Shown: in pieces, positions 15,941-24,478 of the stretch
Numbering within the stretch: the stretch's first letter is position 1
How the letters are laid out: each line of letters opens with the position of its first letter
Assembly (NCBI RefSeq): GCF_025989145.1
Contig: NZ_JAPDNQ010000001.1
Coordinates: 1,798,001 to 1,862,000, forward strand
DNA: 64,000 nucleotides
Reading direction: 5' to 3'
Source: Microbacterium sp. SSM24
Lineage (GTDB): Bacteria; Actinomycetota; Actinomycetes; Actinomycetales; Microbacteriaceae
The notes under the pieces: model-generated
Seen by the model: only the letters and a program-made list of their open reading frames with translations
Database searches by the model: none
Told to the model about the DNA's origin: nothing
Position numbers and translations under genes: made by a program

Positions 15941-17379
15941 ACAGCACCACGGAAACCATCGGCGCGGCCCACTTCATCGGCGGCGAGTGGATGGTCGGCG
16001 AGCGGACGGAGCAGCGGTTCAACCCCGCGCAGCCCGCGGAACTCGTCTCGCTCGCGCCGGACGCGGACGAGAGCGTCATGTCCCTCGCCATCGAACAGGC
16101 CCAGGCAGCGCAAGCGGCGTGGGCCGCCATGCCCGCTCAGGGCCGCGGCGAGATCCTCGCTGCTGCGGGGAGGGTGCTCGCTGGACGGGCGCCCGAGGTG
16201 GCGACCCTGCTGGCTCGCGAGGAGGGCAAGACGCTCGCCGAGGCAGAGGGAGAGGTCGATCGTGCCGTGCGGATGCTCACCTTCTACGCCGCGCAGGGCT
16301 GGCAGGCGCTCGGGGCGACGCTGCCCTCGTCCGATGATCGGACGCACCTGTACACGACGCGCGAACCGGTGGGGACCGTGGGGGTCATCACTCCGTGGAA
16401 CTTCCCGCTGGCTATTCCCGTGTGGAAGGCCGGGCCGGCGCTCGTGGCGGGCAATACCATCGTGCTCAAGCCGTCGTCGTTCGTGCCCGCCACCACGCAG
16501 GCGCTGCTGGAGTGCTTCATCGAGGCCGGTATCCCGCGCGGTGTGCTGAACGTGGTGCACGGCTCCGGGTCGCGGGCCGGCCAGGCACTCGTCGACGACC
16601 CGCGGGTCGCTGCCGTGAGCTTCACCGGGTCGACCGCAGTCGGCCGGGGCATCAACCTCGCGGCCGCAGCGCGCATGGCGCGGGTGCAGCTCGAGATGGG
16701 TGGGAAGAACGCAGTCGTGGTCCTCCCCGACGCCGACGCGGAGCGGGCCGCGGACATCTGCGTTCGCGGAGCGTTCGGGTTGACGGGGCAAGCGTGCACG
16801 GCGACCAGCCGGGTGATCGTCACCCGAGCGGACGAGCACCGGATGCTGAATGCACTCGCTGCCCGCGCCGCGGCGATCGTCACGGGCGATCCACTTGATC
16901 CTCGGACGTCGATGGGTCCCGTCGTCACCGACCAGCAGCTGTCGACAGACCTCGGATACATCGAGCGTGCTCTGACGGACGGTGCCGACGTGGTGACGGG
17001 CGGGACGGCGTCGGGGCGCTTCCTCGAGCCGACCATCCTCCGCAACGTCGACCCGGACAGTGCCCTCGCGCGCCAAGAGGTGTTCGGGCCCGTGCTGAGC
17101 GTCCTTGTCGCCGATTCGCCGGACGATGCCCTTCATCTGCTGAATGACACGGAGTACGGACTCTCCGCCGGGATCGTGACCGATGACCTCTCGGCTGCGA
17201 TGAACTTCGCGGGCCGCGCCGATGCAGGCGTCATCAAGATCAACCGGCAGACGACCGGGACAGACGTGAACGCGCCTTTCGGCGGGAACAGGTCTTCATC
17301 CAACGGGCTCTTCCGCGAACAGGGATTCACGGCGACGGACTTCTTCACTCGCGTCAAGACCGTGTACCTCGGCTACTGA
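15937..17379 (+). CDS. NAD(P)-dependent aldehyde dehydrogenase, KGSADH/SSADH type
   Basis: 480 residues. Cofactor motif VITPWNFPLAIPVWK and second glycine motif FTGSTAVGRG; general base near E253 in LEMGGKN; catalytic Cys near C287 in TGQACTATSR. The C-terminal INRQTTGTDVNAPFGGNRSS...GFTATDFFTRVKTVYL is typical of the 2-oxoglutarate-semialdehyde dehydrogenase branch. It oxidises a semialdehyde to a dicarboxylate entering central metabolism. The ATG at 15937 overlaps the preceding stop. In the island it should act after the aminotransferase. Whether it prefers succinate or 2-oxoglutarate semialdehyde cannot be read from sequence. Confidence 0.88.
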   Translation: MNSTTETIGAAHFIGGEWMVGERTEQRFNPAQPAELVSLAPDADESVMSLAIEQAQAAQAAWAAMPAQGRGEILAAAGRVLAGRAPEVATLLAREEGKTLAEAEGEVDRAVRMLTFYAAQGWQALGATLPSSDDRTHLYTTREPVGTVGVITPWNFPLAIPVWKAGPALVAGNTIVLKPSSFVPATTQALLECFIEAGIPRGVLNVVHGSGSRAGQALVDDPRVAAVSFTGSTAVGRGINLAAAARMARVQLEMGGKNAVVVLPDADAERAADICVRGAFGLTGQACTATSRVIVTRADEHRMLNALAARAAAIVTGDPLDPRTSMGPVVTDQQLSTDLGYIERALTDGADVVTGGTASGRFLEPTILRNVDPDSALARQEVFGPVLSVLVADSPDDALHLLNDTEYGLSAGIVTDDLSAAMNFAGRADAGVIKINRQTTGTDVNAPFGGNRSSSNGLFREQGFTATDFFTRVKTVYLGY

Positions 17380-17411
17380 AGCGACCGATCTAGCAAGGGA
17401 AAAGGAATCCA

Positions 17412-18056
17412 ATGATCGAAATCGATGCATACACCGCCCGACTCTCGAGTGTGAAAGCGCGGCGACTCGTGGTGACGGTGGACGACGTCCTCGTGGAGGG
17501 CGGCGTCGCCGCTGCACAGCCGCTTCGTCGCGCCGTCGTGGCTGCGGTCATCCGCAACCCTTGGGCGGGAATGGGATACGTCGATGACCTCTGGGACGAG
17601 ATGAATCGCGTCGGAAACCTCCTCAGCGAGATTCTGGCCGGGCGAATGCTGGAGGTGTTCGGTGGTCAGGATGCCATCCATGGGTTCGGCAAGGGCGCGA
17701 TCGTCGGCCTCGACGGGGAGATCGAGCATGCATCCGGAATCCTCCACGGTCCGGCTTTCGGACCGAACTTCCGCCTCCTGGTCGGGGGAACCGCAGGAAT
17801 CAGCGCCGCAGAGCGTCGTGGCTCGGCGGGCACTTCCCTCGCCATCCCCACGAATCACAAGACCGAGCGCGCGATCCGGAACTACTATCAGTCGGTCGAT
17901 CTCGCAATCGCCGATGCCCCGCACGCGGACGAGATGGTGATCGCCTTCGCAGCTACGGGCGGTCCGCGAGTGCATGCGCGCGTCGGCGATCTCACTACCG
18001 ATCACATTCGGGCGCGATCGACCGCAGGGGATGCGAAGGTGCCGGAGGGCGCGTGA
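17412..18056 (+). CDS. AA_synth (DUF1185) family protein
   Basis: 214 residues. The family pattern FGKGAIVGLDGEIEHASGIL and the C-terminal DAPHADEMVIAFAATGGPRVHARVGDL match PF06684, named amino acid synthesis protein although its reaction is not established as far as I know. It is soluble, with no signal peptide. Members are found near amidohydrolases and dehydrogenases in catabolic clusters, consistent with its place here. AAGGGAAAAGGA lies before the ATG. The end overlaps the M20 gene (GTGA). It may catalyse or assist a step on a cyclic or amide intermediate; this is inference. Confidence 0.8.
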   Translation: MIEIDAYTARLSSVKARRLVVTVDDVLVEGGVAAAQPLRRAVVAAVIRNPWAGMGYVDDLWDEMNRVGNLLSEILAGRMLEVFGGQDAIHGFGKGAIVGLDGEIEHASGILHGPAFGPNFRLLVGGTAGISAAERRGSAGTSLAIPTNHKTERAIRNYYQSVDLAIADAPHADEMVIAFAATGGPRVHARVGDLTTDHIRARSTAGDAKVPEGA

Positions 18057-19291
18057 GCAACTCGATCCGCGACGGCTTCGACAGGATGTGGGCGGAGCTC
18101 GAACCTATTGGACGCGACGCCCAGTCTCGGGGATATCGACGCTACGCCTGGAGCGACGCCGACATGGATTGTCGTGCGTGGTTTCAGGTGAACGCGCGAC
18201 GCAGAGGGCTCGACGTCGAGACCGACGGAAACGGCAATCTGTGGGCTTGGTGGGGAGATCCTGACGCCGGCGATGCGCTCGCCGTCGGGTCGCATCTCGA
18301 TTCGGTGCCCGACGGCGGTGGCTTTGACGGTCCGCTCGGCGTGGTTTCCGCGTTCAGCGCGATCGACGCGCTCCAGGCGAGCGGAGTTACGCCCGCTCGC
18401 CCGGTCGCGGTCGTCGCCTTCGCTGACGAAGAGGGGGCACGGTTCGGAGTCGCGTGCGCCGGATCTCGGCTGCTCACCGGACAGCTCTCCCGTGAACGTG
18501 CGTTGTCGCTCACCGATGTCCACGGCGTGTCGATGGAGCAGGCGATGCGGTCGGTCGGTCACGACCCTTCGCGGGTCGGCTCGGACCCTGCGCGCGTCGC
18601 TCGTCTCGGCGCCTTCATCGAGCTGCATGTGGAGCAGGGCCGGGTGCCGATCGCTGCCCCCGACGGATCAGTCGTGCACGGCCTGCACGGTTGCGGTGCT
18701 CCGATCGGGATCGGCACGTCGATTCAGCCGCACGGGCGCTGGCGATTCGACCTGTCCGGAAGGGCGGATCACGCGGGTACGACAGCGCTCGTCGATCGGG
18801 ACGATCCGACGCTTCGGCTCGCTGACCTCGTGCTGGCCGCGCGCGAGTCGGCCGCTGCTGCGGGCGCCGTCGCGACTGTCGGCCGCATCGAGGTCGTGCC
18901 GAACGGCGTCAATGCGATCCCGTCGCTCGTGCGCGCGTGGCTCGACGTGCGAGCGGAAGATGATGAGCGCGTGCGCCAGGTGGTGTCCGACGCAGAAGCG
19001 GCCACTGGAACGTCTGCCCAGGAGGAGTCGTGGACGCCTGGAATCTCGTTCGAGAAGGACCTCACCGACAGGCTCTCCGCGGCGCTCGCACCTCGGTTCG
19101 GTGACCTACCGCTGCTGACGACGGCCGCCGGTCATGACGCCGGAATCCTCTCCAACGCCGGGGTGCCGACAGCGATGGTGTTCGTGCGCAATCAGACGGG
19201 TACCTCGCATTCGCCGCTCGAGTTCGTCGATCGTCGTGACCGCCATGCGGGCGTGTTCGCTCTGGCCGACGTCCTCAGCGAGCTCTGCTGA
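18053..19291 (+). CDS. M20 family amidohydrolase (allantoate / N-carbamoyl-amino-acid hydrolase type)
   Basis: 412 residues. The binuclear metal motifs are present: GSHLDSVPDGGGFDGPLGV (His, Asp), FADEEGARFG (Glu-Glu), ELHVEQG, and the final His in SHSPLEFVD. The lid domain carries GRADHAGTTAL. This pattern is that of hydantoinase/carbamoylase enzymes (HyuC, AllC), which cleave N-carbamoyl or ureido amides to an amino acid, CO2 and ammonia. It is the last gene of the 13-kb island, so a carbamoyl or formyl amide is probably produced in the pathway. The GTG start at 18053 overlaps the preceding gene. It converges with the ABC permease gene, 6 bp away. Confidence 0.85.
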   Translation: MSNSIRDGFDRMWAELEPIGRDAQSRGYRRYAWSDADMDCRAWFQVNARRRGLDVETDGNGNLWAWWGDPDAGDALAVGSHLDSVPDGGGFDGPLGVVSAFSAIDALQASGVTPARPVAVVAFADEEGARFGVACAGSRLLTGQLSRERALSLTDVHGVSMEQAMRSVGHDPSRVGSDPARVARLGAFIELHVEQGRVPIAAPDGSVVHGLHGCGAPIGIGTSIQPHGRWRFDLSGRADHAGTTALVDRDDPTLRLADLVLAARESAAAAGAVATVGRIEVVPNGVNAIPSLVRAWLDVRAEDDERVRQVVSDAEAATGTSAQEESWTPGISFEKDLTDRLSAALAPRFGDLPLLTTAAGHDAGILSNAGVPTAMVFVRNQTGTSHSPLEFVDRRDRHAGVFALADVLSELC

Positions 19292-19297
19292 CATCCG

Positions 19298-20602
19298 TCA
19301 CTCGTAGCGGAGCGACTCCACCGGGTCGGCGCGGGCGGCCCGTGCCGCCGGCAGGGTTCCCGCGAGGAACGCGATCAGCATGACGACGATGATGATGCCG
19401 GCGATGGAGACCGGGTCGAACGCGATGAGCGTCAGTCCGGGGAGGTCCGCCAGCAGCGATGTCGAGAGCGCGGAGCTCAGCGCGCTGCCCGCGAGCATGG
19501 CGACGGCCACCCCGATCGCGCTGCCGAGGAAGCCGATGAAGGCGGCCTCGAGGCTGAACAGGCTGAACACGCGCCCGTTGCCCATCCCCATCGCCTTCAT
19601 GAGCCCGATCTCGCGGGTGCGCTCCTGCACCGACATGTACAGCGTGTTCACGATACCGAAGCTGGCTGCGAGGAGGGCGATGATCGCGAACGCGTTGAGG
19701 ACGAGCACGATCCCGTCGATCACGGTCTTGAAGAGTCCGAGCTGGTCGGCGACCGTCGATCCGGTGTAGCCGGCGTCGGCCAGACGGTCCTTCAGCGCCT
19801 GAACCTCCTCGGCCGTGGAAGCCGGGTCGAAGAAGACGCTCGCCTGCGCGTACCGTTCCACGTCGTCCGCGGGCAGGCCGATGCTCTGGGCGTCGAAGAG
19901 CTCGTCGCTGAGGGCCGCGTTCGGCACGATGGCGGCACCGCTCGGTGAGGCGAGGCCCTCTTCTGCGACGCCGACGATGGTCGCGTCGACGACGTGCTGG
20001 GTGCGCTCGGCGTCCGTGAGCGCGATCGACACGGTCTGTCCGATGGCGCTCTCGGGGTCGCCGAGGCCCATCGGCTCGACGAACGCGACCGGCAGCACGA
20101 GCTGCAGCTCGGTGGCGCTGTCGTCGGGTTCGGCTCCCGCCTCGAGCGGAATGGTCTGCCCCGCGATGAGGCTCCCGACGCCGATCACGTACTGGGTGCC
20201 GTCGCCGGCCTGGATGTAGTCCGGCCGGATCGAGCGTGTGGGCACGACGTCGGTGACGCCCTCGATCCCGGCGATCGTGTCGAGGTCTTCGGGGGTGAGG
20301 GCGACCACGGTCGTCCCGGGAGGGCCGGGCTGGCCGCTGGCGATGGCATCCGGGTTGTACTCGACGGGGTCGGTGGCATCGACCCCGGTCGCCCCGTCGG
20401 GGGTCGTCGTGACCGTCATCACGTCGGACGCGCCGATCGACGTGACGGTGTCGTCGATGAAGGCGTTGATCCCGGTGCCGAGCCCGCTCGTGAGAGTGAG
20501 GGTGAAGGCGCCGACGAAGATCGCGAGGATCGTCAGGATCGTGCGGGTCTTGGAGCGGAAGGTGTTCGCGATGGCGGAGCCGATCAGGTCGATGGTCCTC
20601 AC
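19298..20602 (-). CDS. MacB/FtsX-type ABC transporter permease
   Basis: 434 residues. An N-terminal membrane helix (TRTILTILAIFVGAFTLTLTSG) is followed by a large extracytoplasmic MacB_PCD-like domain (about residues 45-280). Three C-terminal helices follow: IVLVLNAFAIIALLAASFGIVNTL, SLEAAFIGFLGSAIGVAVAML and the last near VSIAGIIIVVMLIAF. The ERTREIGLMKAMGM coupling helix is characteristic. It pairs with the ATPase encoded just upstream; the GTG at 20602 overlaps its stop. Such pairs extrude lipids, peptides or drugs, or transmit force across the membrane, rather than importing solutes. The substrate is unknown. Confidence 0.85.
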   Translation of the reverse strand: MRTIDLIGSAIANTFRSKTRTILTILAIFVGAFTLTLTSGLGTGINAFIDDTVTSIGASDVMTVTTTPDGATGVDATDPVEYNPDAIASGQPGPPGTTVVALTPEDLDTIAGIEGVTDVVPTRSIRPDYIQAGDGTQYVIGVGSLIAGQTIPLEAGAEPDDSATELQLVLPVAFVEPMGLGDPESAIGQTVSIALTDAERTQHVVDATIVGVAEEGLASPSGAAIVPNAALSDELFDAQSIGLPADDVERYAQASVFFDPASTAEEVQALKDRLADAGYTGSTVADQLGLFKTVIDGIVLVLNAFAIIALLAASFGIVNTLYMSVQERTREIGLMKAMGMGNGRVFSLFSLEAAFIGFLGSAIGVAVAMLAGSALSSALSTSLLADLPGLTLIAFDPVSIAGIIIVVMLIAFLAGTLPAARAARADPVESLRYE

Positions 20603-21297
20603 GCGGGCACCGCCGCGGAGTCCTCGACCAGCAGGCCGTCGCGGATGAACAGGCGTCGATCGCACCGGCTCGCGAGGTCTTCGTCGTGCGTGACGACGAT
20701 GAGCGTGATCCCGTTCTCGCGGTTCAGCCCGAACAGGATGTCTTCGACGATCGCGCCGGTGGCGGTGTCGAGGTTGCCCGTCGGCTCGTCGGCGAAGATG
20801 ATCCGCGGATTGTTCACGAGGGCACGCGCGATGACCGTGCGCTGCTTCTGTCCTCCGGAGAGGTTGACCGCCTTGTTCTTGGCCTTGTCGTCGAGCTCGA
20901 GCTGCTCGAGCGCGGCGTGGCCGCGGCGGAGGCGCTCCGCGCGCCCCACGCCGGCGATCTTCAGCGGCAGGATCACGTTCTCGAGCACGGACGAGTTGCC
21001 CGTGAGGAAGAACTGCTGGAAGACGAACCCGAAGGTCTTGTTGCGGGTCCGGTTCAGCCGCCCGCCGCGCAGGGTGGAGGTGTCGACCCCTTCGAGTTCG
21101 ACGGTGCCCGACGACGGGGCATCCAGGAGTGCCAGCACGTGCATGAGCGTGGATTTGCCCGAGCCGCTCTTGCCGACGATCGCGATGCTCTCGCCCTCGT
21201 GGATGTCGAAGCTCACGCCGCGGAGGGCGTCGAAGCGGTTCTGGCCACGGCCATAGGACTTGTGCACGTCCCTGACCGAGATGATCGGCATGTTCAT
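20599..21297 (-). CDS. LolD/MacB-type ABC transporter ATP-binding protein
   Basis: 232 residues. Walker A GKSGSGKST, Q-loop VFQQFFLTGNSSVLENV, signature LSGGQKQR, Walker B IIFADEPTGNLD and switch His VVTHDEDLA. The ADEPTGNLD wording and the short length place it in the LolD/MacB/FtsE-like group that works with FtsX-fold permeases. It starts at the ATG at 21297 with AGGAGA upstream; the alternative ATG two codons later also fits. It is the first gene of a two-gene operon, with the sugar-cluster LacI gene ending about 50 bp further upstream. Confidence 0.9.
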   Translation of the reverse strand: MNMPIISVRDVHKSYGRGQNRFDALRGVSFDIHEGESIAIVGKSGSGKSTLMHVLALLDAPSSGTVELEGVDTSTLRGGRLNRTRNKTFGFVFQQFFLTGNSSVLENVILPLKIAGVGRAERLRRGHAALEQLELDDKAKNKAVNLSGGQKQRTVIARALVNNPRIIFADEPTGNLDTATGAIVEDILFGLNRENGITLIVVTHDEDLASRCDRRLFIRDGLLVEDSAAVPA

Positions 21298-21348
21298 GGC
21301 TCTCCTGATCGCTTCTCACCATCCTGCCCGAGTCGGAGACCCTCGAGA

Positions 21349-22347
21349 TCACCGCACCGGACCGCCGCGGTCCACCAGGTGCGTGGGCTGCACGATCACG
21401 CCGGGATCGGTCGTGTCGCCGCCGATCCGCGCGAAGAGCCGCTCGGCCGCGGCGATGCCGAGCCGCGGCGTGTCGTAGTCGACGAGGCGCACGCGAAAGG
21501 GAAGGAGTCGCGACGCCTCGAAGTCGTCGAAGCCCGCGACGGGGATCTGACTGCCCGCGGCGACGAGGGCCTCGACCGCGCCGATCGTCGCCCGGTTGTT
21601 CGCGCAGAACACCGCCGTTGGCGGGTCAGGGGCAGCGAGTAGCGCCTCGAGGGCAGAGCGTGCGAGCTCGGGAGTGTGGAGATCGGTCGCGAGCAGGCGC
21701 GGATCGATCTCGTGACCGGCATCCGTCAGCGCCGCCTTCACACCCTCGAGCCGCTCGCTCATCGTGAAGATGGCCAGTGAGTCGAACAGCAGCGCGATGC
21801 GCCGATGCCCCTCTGCCACGAGCTCGCGCACGGCCCGCTCGGCGCCGCCCCTGTTGTCGATGAGCACGGCGTCGCCGGTGGCGCCGACGGCGGGACGGTC
21901 GAGGAACACGACGGGCGTCCCCATCCGGATCTCGTGCTGCAGGTAGCCCTGGTCATGGCCCGACGGAACCAGGATGAGGCCGCTCACCCGGCGCTGGCAC
22001 AGGTCCAGCGCGAGCGCCCGCTCGGCGGCCGGATCCTCGTCCGTGCTCGCCATGATCACCTGGTATCCCTGCCGCACGGCCACCGCCGAGACCGCGGCGG
22101 CGAGAGAGGTGTAGAACGAGTTCGCGAGATCCGCGGTGACGAGGCCGATGGTGTCCGACGCGCCCGACCGCAGATTGGCGGCCATGACGTTGCGGCGGAA
22201 GCCGAGCTTCTCGATGGATGCCGTCACCTTCTCGACGAGCACGGCATCGACCGTCGCGACGCCGTTGATCACGCGGGAGACGGTCTTCAGGCTCACGCCG
22301 GCGTCCGCGGCCACGTCGATCATCGTCGGTCGGTCGCGCTTCGGCAC
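21349..22347 (-). CDS. LacI-family repressor of the sugar cluster
   Basis: 332 residues. N-terminal LacI helix-turn-helix (MIDVAADAGVSLKTVSRVINGV, then AANLRSG hinge helix). The periplasmic-binding-protein-like effector domain begins at TIGLVTADLANSFYTSL and includes FDDFEASRLLPF. It should bind the two identical GACAACGTTGTC palindromes between the divergent arms and release them on binding a sugar ligand. It is the third gene of a leftward operon, 9 bp after the mannose-6-phosphate isomerase gene, so it controls its own expression. A GTG start at 22347 gives the usual short arm before the helix-turn-helix. Confidence 0.9.
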   Translation of the reverse strand: MPKRDRPTMIDVAADAGVSLKTVSRVINGVATVDAVLVEKVTASIEKLGFRRNVMAANLRSGASDTIGLVTADLANSFYTSLAAAVSAVAVRQGYQVIMASTDEDPAAERALALDLCQRRVSGLILVPSGHDQGYLQHEIRMGTPVVFLDRPAVGATGDAVLIDNRGGAERAVRELVAEGHRRIALLFDSLAIFTMSERLEGVKAALTDAGHEIDPRLLATDLHTPELARSALEALLAAPDPPTAVFCANNRATIGAVEALVAAGSQIPVAGFDDFEASRLLPFRVRLVDYDTPRLGIAAAERLFARIGGDTTDPGVIVQPTHLVDRGGPVR

Positions 22348-22356
22348 GTGCTCACC

Positions 22357-23355
22357 TCACCCTCGCGGGTCCGGCGGACGGCAGATCAGGACGGTGCCCT
22401 CCCCGTCGAACCGCACTCGGCCGGACGCGTGGGCGACGGCTGCGGTCTCGCCGCGGCGCAGGGGCACCGCCGGGCCGGTCTCGGGCGTCACGACGACCGC
22501 GCCCTCCTCCACCACGACGATCGCGAAGCCCGGCTCCAGCGAGACGCCCGCGGGGTCGGTCCACCGGGCCAGACGGAAGAACGGATGCGACGCCACGGGC
22601 AGCACGCTGGAGCCCTGACCGGCCGGCATGACGAGCGCGTCGAGCTCCGCCGGTGTCGTGGCCAGCGTGCGGACCGCGTCGAGCGCTCGCTCGAAGCCGA
22701 TCCCGAGGTGGCCGTCCGCCTCGCCGTCCAGCTCGAACCCCGACCACTCGAGCAGGATGGACAGGTCTTCCGGCTGCTGGAGTTCGAGCAGGAACACGCC
22801 CTCCCCGATGGCGTGCAGCTCTCCCTGAGGCACGAAGACGACGTCGCCGGGCGCCACCGAACGCGTGTGCAGCAGGTCGAGGAGCGCCCGGGTGTCCTGC
22901 TCGCGCACGAGCTGCGCGAGGCTCTCCCGCGAGACCGACTGCGCGAGCCCGAGATGCACGTCGCCGCCCTCGAGGATGTACCAGGCCTCGGCCTTGCCGA
23001 CCGGGCGATGAAGTACGGCGCGGCTGAAGGCGTCGTCGGGGTGCGCGTGCACCGGAAGACGCTGGCCGGCGTCGAGGAGCTTCACGAGCAGCATCGTCGC
23101 GCTTCCGAACGCAGCGACGTGCGCGGCCCCGAGCCACGAGAGCGGGTCGGACTCCACGGCATCCGACAGCAGGCGCCCGTCGGGCAGCACCGAGAGCCCG
23201 AGGCGATCCTGGCCCGCGAGCGCAGTCGCCGACCCGATCCAGTCCTCCGGCCGCCGGTCGGGACCGACGGGCGACCCGCGGAAGGCGTCGATGCGCGCGC
23301 CGCCGCGGTAGAACCGATCGGCGGGCTGGTTCGCACCCAGGACCACGATCGTCAC
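22357..23355 (-). CDS. manA: Class I mannose-6-phosphate isomerase (cupin)
   Basis: 332 residues, a phosphomannose isomerase type I / ManA-like cupin. Zinc-site elements: LPVHAHPDDAFSRAVLH (His, His), KAEAWYILEG (Glu) and VPQGELHAIGEGVF (His). It interconverts mannose-6-phosphate and fructose-6-phosphate or a related sugar phosphate. The GTG start at 23355 overlaps the kinase stop. The C-terminal cupin part (GFAIVVVEEGAVVV, RRGETAAV) is intact. Its place between a PfkB kinase and a LacI regulator suggests a dedicated sugar-phosphate isomerase for this cluster rather than the housekeeping enzyme; substrate unproven. Confidence 0.8.
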   Translation of the reverse strand: MTIVVLGANQPADRFYRGGARIDAFRGSPVGPDRRPEDWIGSATALAGQDRLGLSVLPDGRLLSDAVESDPLSWLGAAHVAAFGSATMLLVKLLDAGQRLPVHAHPDDAFSRAVLHRPVGKAEAWYILEGGDVHLGLAQSVSRESLAQLVREQDTRALLDLLHTRSVAPGDVVFVPQGELHAIGEGVFLLELQQPEDLSILLEWSGFELDGEADGHLGIGFERALDAVRTLATTPAELDALVMPAGQGSSVLPVASHPFFRLARWTDPAGVSLEPGFAIVVVEEGAVVVTPETGPAVPLRRGETAAVAHASGRVRFDGEGTVLICRPPDPRG

Positions 23356-24344
23356 GGGGTCGCACCCCCGTCGTCGGCATTGAAGGCGATGGCGTCGGCG
23401 GCGGATCGCGCCGCGGACTCCAGCGCCTGAGCGGGTGTGCGCCTGCCGACCACGGCGGCGAGAAGGCCGGCTGTCGCGGCATCGCCGGCGCCGTTGGTCG
23501 AGATGATGCGGGTCGGCGGCGCCGCCGGAGTCGAGATGCCCGCGCCCGCCCAGCCGCGCAGGCGGGCCACGGCGCCGCCCGCCCGACCCAGACGTTCCTC
23601 GTCCGCCACGGCCAGGTTCAGGCCGTCCGCGCCGGCCGAGACCATCGCGACCGCGGCGCCCCGCCGCACGAGATCGCGGGCGAGCTCGTCGGCACGCGCG
23701 TCGATCCAGCCGGGGTCGACCATCGAGGCGAGGGAGCGCAGATCGTCGACGCTCGGCGACACGATGCTCGTGAGCGGGAGCACCTCGTCGAGGAGGGCGC
23801 CCCAGTCGGTCCCATCCCGGCTCGCTGCATCGACCACGGCGAGGTCGAGGGATGTCGCCGTCCCGGCGTCGGCGGCTCGGCGGAAGAGCCCGCGCAGCGC
23901 CGCACCGTCGGCCGCGCGCATGCTCGCGAGGAGTGAGGGATACCCGAGGTGGAGGATGTCGGTGCCGTCGACGACGATGTCGTCTCCGATGAAGAGGTCG
24001 TTGGCGCCCGCGTGATGCCAGAAGGACCGGTCGACGCCGGGCGACTCGATCACGATGCTGTACGACGTCGAGGCGTCTCCGCGCGAGACGAGTCCGTCGG
24101 CGGCGAACCCCTCCGACCGTGCGAGATCGCGTACCAGGGAAGCGAGCGCGTCGGTGCCGACATCCGCCCGCAGCGTCGTCTGGAGCCCCGCCCTCATGAG
24201 CGCCCGGCCCGTGTTCGCGACGCACCCGCCGAGTCGCGCCCGCAGCGGTCCGACGTCGTGCAGCCGGCCCGGCTCCGCGACGAATGCCCCCCTGAGCGAC
24301 GGCGTGAGGTCGACGCAGAGGTGGCCGGCGACCGTGATGCTCAT
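23352..24344 (-). CDS. PfkB-family sugar kinase
   Basis: 330 residues, ribokinase/PfkB fold. The first signature is GGCVANTGRALMRAG near residues 38-52; the anion-hole and catalytic Asp motif is STNGAGDAATAGLLAAVVG near 286-304, with the base in GAGD. It phosphorylates a sugar or polyol with ATP. It is the first gene of the leftward operon (kinase, isomerase, repressor). The proximal promoter shares the 135-bp gap, containing both operators, with the divergent aldolase-dehydrogenase operon. The substrate could be an inositol-derived acid (IolC-like) or a hexose; the sequence alone does not decide. Confidence 0.85.
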   Translation of the reverse strand: MSITVAGHLCVDLTPSLRGAFVAEPGRLHDVGPLRARLGGCVANTGRALMRAGLQTTLRADVGTDALASLVRDLARSEGFAADGLVSRGDASTSYSIVIESPGVDRSFWHHAGANDLFIGDDIVVDGTDILHLGYPSLLASMRAADGAALRGLFRRAADAGTATSLDLAVVDAASRDGTDWGALLDEVLPLTSIVSPSVDDLRSLASMVDPGWIDARADELARDLVRRGAAVAMVSAGADGLNLAVADEERLGRAGGAVARLRGWAGAGISTPAAPPTRIISTNGAGDAATAGLLAAVVGRRTPAQALESAARSAADAIAFNADDGGATP

Positions 24345-24364
24345 GCGCGGAAGGCCCTTCGATG

Positions 24365-24376
24365 GACAACGTTGTC
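24365..24376. promoter_or_regulatory. LacI operator, copy 1
   Basis: GACAACGTTGTC is a perfect 12-bp palindrome with the central CG typical of LacI/GalR operators. It lies 20 bp before the ATG of the sugar kinase gene on the minus strand, so a bound repressor would block that arm directly. An identical copy lies 53 bp away at 24418. Confidence 0.8.
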
Positions 24377-24417
24377 AGCGACGATAGCGCCGCGAGCGCG
24401 CCAGCGCGAGGACCATA

Positions 24418-24429
24418 GACAACGTTGTC
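24418..24429. promoter_or_regulatory. LacI operator, copy 2
   Basis: A second identical GACAACGTTGTC palindrome, extended to 14 bp as AGACAACGTTGTCT. It lies 50 bp before the ATG of the aldolase-like gene. With copy 1 it places one site near each divergent arm; the 53-bp centre distance (about five helical turns) would allow one repressor assembly to bridge both. Confidence 0.8.
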
Positions 24430-24478
24430 TCGCCCTCTTAGGATCGCCCTGGGTCCACCACCCGGAAAGCGATGCGAC

